From positions 1 through 26,526 of the forward strand of contig FR901073.1 of the NCBI GenBank assembly GCA_000438295.1: a stretch of 26,526 nt of DNA, read 5' to 3'. This document shows positions 20,683-26,526 of this stretch, piece by piece. Under the pieces are notes generated by a model that was not told the DNA's origin, ran no database searches, and worked only from the letters and a program-made list of their open reading frames with translations. The translations under genes were made by a program, and so were the position numbers. Numbering within the stretch: position 1 is the stretch's first letter; the number at the start of each line of letters is the position of its first letter. The stretch is from Clostridium sp. CAG:451. GTDB lineage: Bacteria > Bacillota_I > Bacilli_A > RF39 > UBA660.

Positions 20683-21675
20683 ATGACAGAAAATCAGGAA
20701 TTATTATTAAGACTTATAAAAGAAGGTAGAACTTGTAATGATATAAGTAAAGAATTAAATATTTCTAATAAGCAATTATATAATAGATTACTTACGCTTA
20801 AGAATAAAGGAATAATCGTCGAAAAGAAGTATTATAGTAATGGTCAAATAACATATAAAAAACCATCTTCATCCGCTGTTATACATAATAGATTTAGTGA
20901 TAACTATAAAAATATACTATCTTTACATGAAGAAACTGATATGAAAATGTTAGTAATATCTGATTTACACTTTGGTAATAAATTAGAACGATTAGATTTA
21001 GTTGATAATGCCTTTAATTATTGTGTGAAGAATGGTATAAACATAATTTTATGTGCGGGTGATATGATTGATTCATTATCTAATAGATGTAAGGGTGAAT
21101 ATAATACTATTGAAAAACAACTAGAACATTTTGTTAAAGATTATCCACATGATAAGAATATTTTAACTTTTGCTGTTGGTGGTAATCACGATTTCTATGC
21201 TTTTTATAAAGAATCAAAATCAATTATTGATTATACTAACAGTTATAGGCATGATATCATAATTGGTAATTTCTTACTTAATACTATTAATATTAAAAAT
21301 GAAAGTGTAGATTTATATCATCATATAGATAATTTTAGTAAAGAACCAACCGATTCTATAATAAGATTACATGGTCATGCCCATAAATATAGTACACAAA
21401 TTGACTCGAAAAATAAATTACAGATAGTAGTACCTTCGCTTTCTGATATTAATCAAACGCTACCTACTGCTTTAGAAATGAATTTACACTTTAAGAAAGG
21501 CTTTATTGAAACAGTTGATTTAAAGCAAATATATTTCCTTTATCGTGATATGGTTTTAAGTGAAACTAGTTATAATCTAATGAAAAATAGAAATATTGTT
21601 AATAAACCGATAAAAAATGAAATATGTAGTGGAGATTCAGATATTAGACAAAAAGTTTATTCATTAATAAAATAA
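20683..21675 (+). CDS. HTH-metallophosphoesterase fusion
   Basis: The 330-residue protein joins an N-terminal helix-turn-helix/winged-helix (about 5-60: 'LLRLIKEGRTCNDISKELNISNKQLYNRLLTLKNKGII') to a calcineurin-like phosphoesterase domain (about 87-270). The metal-binding motifs are complete: 'SDLHFGN' (D94, H96), 'GDMID' (D127), 'GGNHDF' (N168, H169), 'YHHID' (about 212) and 'HGHAH' (230-234). Such domains cut phosphomono- or diesters such as nucleic acids or nucleotides. A DNA-binding domain fused to the hydrolase suggests it acts on or near DNA, or that the catalytic part is regulatory; this is inference. GGGGG precedes ATG 20683. It is a single gene with no obvious partner. Confidence 0.85.
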   Translation: MTENQELLLRLIKEGRTCNDISKELNISNKQLYNRLLTLKNKGIIVEKKYYSNGQITYKKPSSSAVIHNRFSDNYKNILSLHEETDMKMLVISDLHFGNKLERLDLVDNAFNYCVKNGINIILCAGDMIDSLSNRCKGEYNTIEKQLEHFVKDYPHDKNILTFAVGGNHDFYAFYKESKSIIDYTNSYRHDIIIGNFLLNTINIKNESVDLYHHIDNFSKEPTDSIIRLHGHAHKYSTQIDSKNKLQIVVPSLSDINQTLPTALEMNLHFKKGFIETVDLKQIYFLYRDMVLSETSYNLMKNRNIVNKPIKNEICSGDSDIRQKVYSLIK

Positions 21676-21766
21676 GTTAAAATTAGACAAAATTTTACAT
21701 TTTAAATCTAAAAATATTAGTAAATTCTATAGATTGTGTTAAACTTAATACTAAGGAGGATACAAT

Positions 21767-22546
21767 ATGGAATTTAATTTTAAAGGAAAAAAAGCTCTTG
21801 TTACAGGAGGAGGAAGTGGTCTAGGTAGAGAGTGTGCTTTACTATTTGCTAAAAATGGAGCAGATGTATTAGTAGCAGACTTAATACCTGAAAGATGTGA
21901 AGAAGTAGCAACAGAGATTAGAAAATATGGTGTTAATGCTATTAGCTATCAAGTAGATGTTACTGATTATGAACAAGTTGCTTCAATGTATAAAAAAATA
22001 ATTGATGAATGGGGAACAGTTGATATAGTTGTTAACTCAGCTGGTGTTTGTTTAACTGGTGAATTAACTGAAGAAAGTTTAGAAAATATTGATAAGACAA
22101 TTGATATTAATATTAAAGGAACAATCTATTCTTGTAGAGAAGCTTTAAATATTATGAGAGCTAATAAATATGGCAAGATTGTTAACATGTCATCAATAGC
22201 AGCTAAGGCATGTTCTGCTGGATTTAGTGTTTATAGTTGTACTAAGTCTGCAGTATTGGCATTAACCGCTAGTTTAGGAAGAGAAGCTGCAAAAGATAAT
22301 GTTAATGTTAACTGTGTATGTCCAGGAATTATTAGAACAAGTATGTGGGAAGATATCCTTGATCAAATGGCTGGAAGTGAAGATGCTACTCGTGAAAAAG
22401 TATGGAATGCTTGTAACAATGTAACACCTAATGGAAAACCACAAGAACCAATAGACATAGCATATATGACAGCTTTCTTATGTACTGATGAAGCAAGATA
22501 TATCACCTCTCAAAATATTGGCGTTGATGGCGGATATACTTTCTAG
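21767..22546 (+). CDS. Short-chain dehydrogenase/reductase (SDR), probably NAD-dependent
   Basis: The 259-residue enzyme is a classical SDR. The nucleotide loop is 'TGGGSGLG' (13-20), and D38 at the end of beta-2 ('VLVADLI') favours NAD(H). 'NSAG' is at 90-93, and the catalytic residues are N115, S143, Y156 and K160 ('YSCTK'). 'VCPGIIRTSMW' and the C-terminal 'YITSQNIGVDGGYTF' are typical of the acetoin/polyol/3-oxoacyl reductase group. The substrate is not readable. A hydroxysteroid dehydrogenase is possible in a gut species with a bile salt hydrolase, but nothing in the sequence shows it. AAGGAGG precedes the ATG and a terminator follows. Confidence 0.88.
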   Translation: MEFNFKGKKALVTGGGSGLGRECALLFAKNGADVLVADLIPERCEEVATEIRKYGVNAISYQVDVTDYEQVASMYKKIIDEWGTVDIVVNSAGVCLTGELTEESLENIDKTIDINIKGTIYSCREALNIMRANKYGKIVNMSSIAAKACSAGFSVYSCTKSAVLALTASLGREAAKDNVNVNCVCPGIIRTSMWEDILDQMAGSEDATREKVWNACNNVTPNGKPQEPIDIAYMTAFLCTDEARYITSQNIGVDGGYTF

Positions 22547-22561
22547 TAATAATTATAAAAT

Positions 22562-22585
22562 AGAGCTATTATTTAGCTCTTTTTT
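22562..22585 (+). terminator. Intrinsic terminator after the SDR gene
   Basis: AGAGCTA-TTATT-TAGCTCT followed by five T, a perfect 7-bp stem. Confidence 0.9.
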
Positions 22586-22636
22586 AGTGACAATTTATTC
22601 TAGGCTTGATAAACTCTTATTAAGAGGGGAAATAAG

Positions 22637-24169
22637 ATGAAAAATGTAGTGATTATAGGAGCAGGACCAGCAGGACTTTCTTGCGCTTATGAAATATTAA
22701 AGAATAATAAAAATATTAAGGTAACAATTTTTGAAGAAGAAGAAATGGTTGGTGGTATTAGTAAAACAGTAAATTATAAAGGTAATAGAATAGATATAGG
22801 AGGGCATCGTTTCTTTACTAAGAATGAAGAGGTGAAAAAACTTTGGTTAGAATTATTACCACTTCAAAATAAACCGGCTTATGATGATAAAATCTTAAAT
22901 ATAGAAAAAAAGTTTCCTAAGAAAGGAAAAAATCCAGAAAAAGACGATTCAGTCATGCTTATTAGAAATAGAGTAAGTAGAATTTATTACAATCATAAAT
23001 TTTTTGATTACCCAGTTAATTTTAATTTTAAAACTATTAAAAATATGGGATTTGCTACTACTTGTTCTTGTGGTGTAAGTTATTTAAAATCAATTATTCA
23101 TAAATTAGATGAATTTAACTTAGAAAACTTTTATATTAATCGTTTTGGAAAGAAATTATATTCCATGTTTTTTGAAGGATATACTACTAAAGTTTGGGGC
23201 AAGACACCTTGTGAAATAGACTCTAGTTGGGGTAGTCAACGAGTAAAAGGAATTTCTATTAGTAAAGTTATGGTTGATTATTTTAAACGAATCTTTCATT
23301 TTGAAAATAATAATAAAGAGACATCTTTGATAGAATCATTTTATTATCCTAAATATGGACCAGGCCAGTTATATGAAACGTTGGCAGAAGAAGTTAAAAA
23401 GCTAGGTGGTAAAATCATCAAAAATGCAAAAGTTGTAAAAGTAAAGAAGAATAATGAAAAGATAACTTCTATTATATATTTAAAAGATAATAGATATATA
23501 AATTATCGATGTAATATTTTAGTTAGTTCTATGCCTTTGAAAGATTTAATATTAAATATGAATGATGTCCCTAAAAAAATTACTAAGATAAGTAGTAATT
23601 TACCATATCGTGACTTTGTAACAGTTGGCTTGTTAGTACCTAGTTTTAAAGTAGAGGATAGTAATACTATTCATGGTAGTGTTAATGATAACTGGATTTA
23701 TGTTCAAGATAAAAATGTAAAGTTAGGAAGAATACAAATATTTAATAACTGGTCACCATATATGGTTAAAGATCCAGTTAATAATATCTGGATGGGCCTT
23801 GAATATTTTTGTCAAGAAAATGATGAGTTCTGGACTATGAGAGATAAAGATATAGTTAATATGGCTAAAGAAGAATTAAAGTCTATGCAGTTTTATGAAG
23901 GGAAGATATTAGATAGTATTGTAATAAGAGTAAAGAAAGCTTATCCTGCTTATTTTGATAGTTATAAAAATATAGATGAAGTAAGAAAGTATATAAATAA
24001 TATAGATAATTTATATTGTATTGGAAGAAATGGTACTCATTCCTATAATAATATGGACCACTCAATTTATAGTGGATTGTTATGCGGTAGAATGATTAAT
24101 AATGAAGAACATGACTTGGATAAATTATGGAATATTAATGTGGATAAGTCATATCATGAGGAAAAGTAA
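22637..24169 (+). CDS. FAD-dependent oxidoreductase, UDP-galactopyranose-mutase/protoporphyrinogen-oxidase-like
   Basis: The 510-residue protein begins with an FAD-binding Rossmann motif 'VVIIGAGPAGLSCAYE', and then has 'GGISKTVNYKGNRIDIGGHRFF', the GG-motif and 'GGHRFF' found in this branch of NAD(P)/FAD-dependent oxidoreductases. Later 'GPGQLYETLAEEVKKLGGKI' is a family-typical segment, and the C-terminus 'LYCIGRNGTHSYNNMDHSIYSG' binds the flavin end. Relatives are usually encoded beside polysaccharide glycosyltransferases and may remodel sugars or lipid carriers, but their reaction is not established. AGAGGGG precedes ATG 22637. Its TAA overlaps the next ATG by one base, so it is coupled to a membrane protein of surface-glycan type. 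Confidence 0.8.
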   Translation: MKNVVIIGAGPAGLSCAYEILKNNKNIKVTIFEEEEMVGGISKTVNYKGNRIDIGGHRFFTKNEEVKKLWLELLPLQNKPAYDDKILNIEKKFPKKGKNPEKDDSVMLIRNRVSRIYYNHKFFDYPVNFNFKTIKNMGFATTCSCGVSYLKSIIHKLDEFNLENFYINRFGKKLYSMFFEGYTTKVWGKTPCEIDSSWGSQRVKGISISKVMVDYFKRIFHFENNNKETSLIESFYYPKYGPGQLYETLAEEVKKLGGKIIKNAKVVKVKKNNEKITSIIYLKDNRYINYRCNILVSSMPLKDLILNMNDVPKKITKISSNLPYRDFVTVGLLVPSFKVEDSNTIHGSVNDNWIYVQDKNVKLGRIQIFNNWSPYMVKDPVNNIWMGLEYFCQENDEFWTMRDKDIVNMAKEELKSMQFYEGKILDSIVIRVKKAYPAYFDSYKNIDEVRKYINNIDNLYCIGRNGTHSYNNMDHSIYSGLLCGRMINNEEHDLDKLWNINVDKSYHEEK

Positions 24170-25581
24170 TGAAATATAAACCTAATAAATATACTAGTTA
24201 TTTATACTTTATTATTCCTCTTCTTCTTTCAACTACTATAAAGATAAGTAAAGAAAGGGATATTTGGTTTATTCTTTCATACGGTAAATATATACTAAAA
24301 AATGGTTTACCTCATCATGATATACTATCTATGCATAATAATTTTTCTTTAGTAGTTCAACAATGGTTATCAGACATAATTTACTACTTATCCTATAAAT
24401 TATTAGGAGGAGTTGGAATATACATATTAGTATTCTTACTAAATTCTTTAATACTTTACTTTCTTTATAAATTAAGTATGGTTATAAGTAATAAAAAAGT
24501 ATTTAGTTCAGTTATCACTAGTTCTATTATAGATATCCTTTTAATGACTTACTTTGTAACACCAAGACCACAGATGTTTACTTTTCTAATATTTATAATA
24601 TTACTTTATATCTTAGAAAAATATTTGCAAAAAGAATCAAAATTTATTTGGTTAATTCCAGTCCTTTCTTTGTTACTAGTTAATCTTCATGCTTCTATGT
24701 GGCCTTGTTTATTTATACTTATGTTGCCTTATTTAGTTGAATTTAGTTATAGCTACTTAAAGAAGAAAGATAAAAAAGTGTTTAAATTATTACAAGTTGT
24801 TTTCTTCTCTATTATAGCAGGCTTTCTAAATCCTTATGGATTAAAAGCAATGACTTATTCTCTAACTAGTTATGGAGTAGATACTATAAATAAAATGGTT
24901 ATGGAAATGTCACCATTCACTTTAAAAGGTGTATTAGCTCCTACTAATTATATAGTGTTAAGCTTATTCTTTGGCTTATTAGCTTGTATATTTATCAAAA
25001 AGAAATATTCAGTCCATCAAGTATTATTAATGTTTGGAATATTTTATATGGTATTATGTAATTTTCGAAATGTAACTTTATTCTATATTTGTGTTTTACC
25101 ATTTTTTAGTATCTATCTACCTTTTAGTGATGGAAAAAGTAAGTTTATACCTAAAAAACTTTACATAGTAGTTATAATTTGTCTTTTAATATTAATTGGT
25201 TATAATACTCTGGATGGAAAGTATAATCTAGTAAATCCTAATAAGAAAATAATAGAATACTTAGATAAAAATGTCAAAAAAGATATAAAATTATATGCTA
25301 ATAATGATAATGGTTCTTACTATGAGCTTAGTGGTTATCATCCTTATATGGATGGAAGAGTAGAAGTATTTGTAAAAGCTAATAATCATAAAGAAGATAT
25401 TATGTTAGAGTATTATAATATGTCATTTGGAATATTGGATGTGGAAAAGTTTTTAGATAAGTATAAATTTACACATTTAGTTGTTAATAGAAATGAAATG
25501 TTATATAACTATTTAAAAAACAATAAAAACTATCAAAAAGTAGTAACAGTTGATGAGACTTATCTCTATATTAGAAAGTAG
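24169..25581 (+). CDS. Polytopic membrane protein, GT-C glycosyltransferase-like
   Basis: The 470-residue protein has about ten membrane helices and a soluble C-terminal domain (about 370-470). Near the N-terminus it has 'ERDIWFILSYGKYILKNGLPHHDILSMH' followed by 'VVQQWLSDIIYYLSYK'. The early acidic residue in the first external loop and the 'RPQMFTFLIF' and 'LLVNLHASMWPCLF' motifs resemble GT-C enzymes that use lipid-linked sugars. The first catalytic Asp would be D32 ('RDIWF'). The C-terminal part carries 'YYELSGYHPYMDGRVEVF'. The gene is coupled to the FAD oxidoreductase (TAATG) and followed by a paralogue after 8 bases. Donor and acceptor are unknown. Confidence 0.65.
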   Translation: MKYKPNKYTSYLYFIIPLLLSTTIKISKERDIWFILSYGKYILKNGLPHHDILSMHNNFSLVVQQWLSDIIYYLSYKLLGGVGIYILVFLLNSLILYFLYKLSMVISNKKVFSSVITSSIIDILLMTYFVTPRPQMFTFLIFIILLYILEKYLQKESKFIWLIPVLSLLLVNLHASMWPCLFILMLPYLVEFSYSYLKKKDKKVFKLLQVVFFSIIAGFLNPYGLKAMTYSLTSYGVDTINKMVMEMSPFTLKGVLAPTNYIVLSLFFGLLACIFIKKKYSVHQVLLMFGIFYMVLCNFRNVTLFYICVLPFFSIYLPFSDGKSKFIPKKLYIVVIICLLILIGYNTLDGKYNLVNPNKKIIEYLDKNVKKDIKLYANNDNGSYYELSGYHPYMDGRVEVFVKANNHKEDIMLEYYNMSFGILDVEKFLDKYKFTHLVVNRNEMLYNYLKNNKNYQKVVTVDETYLYIRK

Positions 25582-25589
25582 GTATTAAA

Positions 25590-26526
25590 ATGTTTAAAAA
25601 ATATAAACCAAGTAAGTGGCTTAGTTATCTATATTTTATATTTCCTCTTTTTTTAGTAACAAAAATAAATATTGGAAAGGAAAGCGATATCTGGTTCTTA
25701 TTATCATATGGTAAAAAAATAATAACAAGTGGTTTTCCCAAATATGATTTCTTATCAATGCATGAAAACTTTTCTTTTGTAATGCAACAGTGGTTGTCAG
25801 CTTTATCTTTTTATCAAGTTTATAAATTACTAGGAGGGGTAGGATTATTTTTATTAGTATTTATTATAAATGCTTTAATTATCTTCTTCTTATATAAACT
25901 ATGTATGTTATTAAATGATAATAAAGTATTTTCTTCTGTAATAACCACTTGTATAATAGATATTTTATTACAAATTTTTTTTATAATACCAAGACCACAG
26001 ATTTATAGTTTACTATTATTTATAATAACTATATATATACTAGAATTATATCTTAAAAAGAATAGTAAATTTATTTATTTATTACCTTTGATATCACTAT
26101 TACTGATTAATTTTCATGCTTCTATGTGGTTATGTTTATTTATACTTACTATGCCTTTTATCTTTGAATTTACTTTATTATTTATTAGGAAGAAGGATAA
26201 GAGAATAGTTAAATTATCACTTATGGTTTTATTATCATTCTTAGTTGGCATCTTAAATCCATATGGTATAAAGAATATGTTTTATTCACTAACTAGCTAT
26301 GGAGTTGATTTGATAAATAGAGAAGTTATTGAAATGCATTCCTTTACTACAATGAAACCTTTAACACTTGTTAATTATTGTTTTATTGGAACATTTTTTA
26401 TCCTTTTAATTGGAATTATCTATCATAAGAATAGAAAAGTAGAAGCTAGTCAGTTATTATTAATATTAGGTACTACTTATATGGCACTTTGTAATTTTAG
26501 AAATATTAGTATATTTTATGTGTGTG
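25590..26526 (+). CDS. Second GT-C-like membrane protein, tandem paralogue (cut by window end)
   Basis: From ATG 25590 the frame is open to the window end (312 codons). It mirrors the previous protein: 'GKESDIWFLLSYGKKIITSG', 'VMQQWLSALSFYQVYKLLGG', 'IPRPQIYSLLLF', 'LLINFHASMWLCLFILTMPF' and 'SLTSYGVDLINREVIEMHSF'. The two are clearly a tandem duplication that has since diverged. The acidic 'SDIW' is kept. The 3' part lies outside the window. Both members probably act in the same surface-glycan or lipid-modification pathway as the FAD oxidoreductase. Confidence 0.75.
   Translation, partial: MFKKYKPSKWLSYLYFIFPLFLVTKINIGKESDIWFLLSYGKKIITSGFPKYDFLSMHENFSFVMQQWLSALSFYQVYKLLGGVGLFLLVFIINALIIFFLYKLCMLLNDNKVFSSVITTCIIDILLQIFFIIPRPQIYSLLLFIITIYILELYLKKNSKFIYLLPLISLLLINFHASMWLCLFILTMPFIFEFTLLFIRKKDKRIVKLSLMVLLSFLVGILNPYGIKNMFYSLTSYGVDLINREVIEMHSFTTMKPLTLVNYCFIGTFFILLIGIIYHKNRKVEASQLLLILGTTYMALCNFRNISIFYVC

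Noticed and set aside
21767..22546. Hydroxysteroid dehydrogenase acting with the bile salt hydrolase
   Set aside because: The catalytic and cofactor motifs are generic to SDR enzymes and the gene is 12 kb away in a different unit.
1..26526. CRISPR arrays, tRNA/rRNA genes and insertion sequences
   Set aside because: I found no regularly spaced repeats, no cloverleaf-like or rRNA-like segments and no transposase text; a tRNA or CRISPR scan would settle this.

Overview
The window is a strongly AT-rich, low-GC bacterial chromosome segment. It carries an intact wall-hydrolase/divisome cluster (ftsE, ftsX and a LytM-type M23 peptidase), so the cell has peptidoglycan. It also carries prfB with the classic UGA frameshift site, and several intact genes end in TGA, so UGA is a stop and the standard bacterial code applies. 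A clostridial-type bile salt hydrolase points to an animal gut inhabitant. The best guess is a gut Bacillota of the Bacilli/Mollicutes-related lineages (RF39/Erysipelotrichales-like). This is inferred from composition and gene content, not from a marker search.

Region 1 (1-8700) is an accessory, heavily eroded island. It opens with relics of mobile-element genes: the C-terminus of an ASCH protein, a phage helicase-loader gene with a nonsense codon, and a truncated HNH endonuclease. An apparently intact restriction-modification pair follows: a D12-class adenine methyltransferase and an AlwI/N.BstNBI-family endonuclease. The pair is bracketed by small leftward genes (one orphan, one OB-fold/SSB-like pair) that share a bipartite promoter motif. 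Next come a GNAT acetyltransferase, a RhuM C-terminal fragment, two SEC-C relics, a TetR regulator plus SAM-methyltransferase operon with palindromes on both sides of its promoter, an AbiEi-like relic and an internally deleted KilA-N gene.

Region 2 (8700-13950) is host-interaction and orphan cargo: bile salt hydrolase, HAD phosphatase, Nudix hydrolase, a multi-spanning membrane protein, a small pseudogene between two terminators, an orphan gene, a second GNAT, and another orphan preceded by a strong promoter with a perfect palindrome. A 60-bp direct repeat shows that the HAD-Nudix pair was inserted between the bile salt hydrolase and the membrane gene. The Nudix protein ends in the same eight residues as the hydrolase.

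Region 3 (14000-26526) looks like ordinary chromosome: a helical-repeat protein, prfB, two tandem YitT-family membrane proteins, ftsE-ftsX-M23, an HTH-metallophosphoesterase, an SDR dehydrogenase, and an operon with an FAD-dependent UDP-galactopyranose-mutase-like oxidoreductase and two tandem paralogous GT-C-like membrane proteins, the second cut by the window end. Intrinsic terminators separate most transcription units.

No tRNA, rRNA, CRISPR array or intact transposase was recognised. I see no clearly new multi-gene system. The most unusual items are the repeat-bounded HAD-Nudix cassette with its chimeric tail, the shared promoter motif flanking the restriction system, the dual-operator TetR/methyltransferase unit and the orphan palindrome at 13306-13325.
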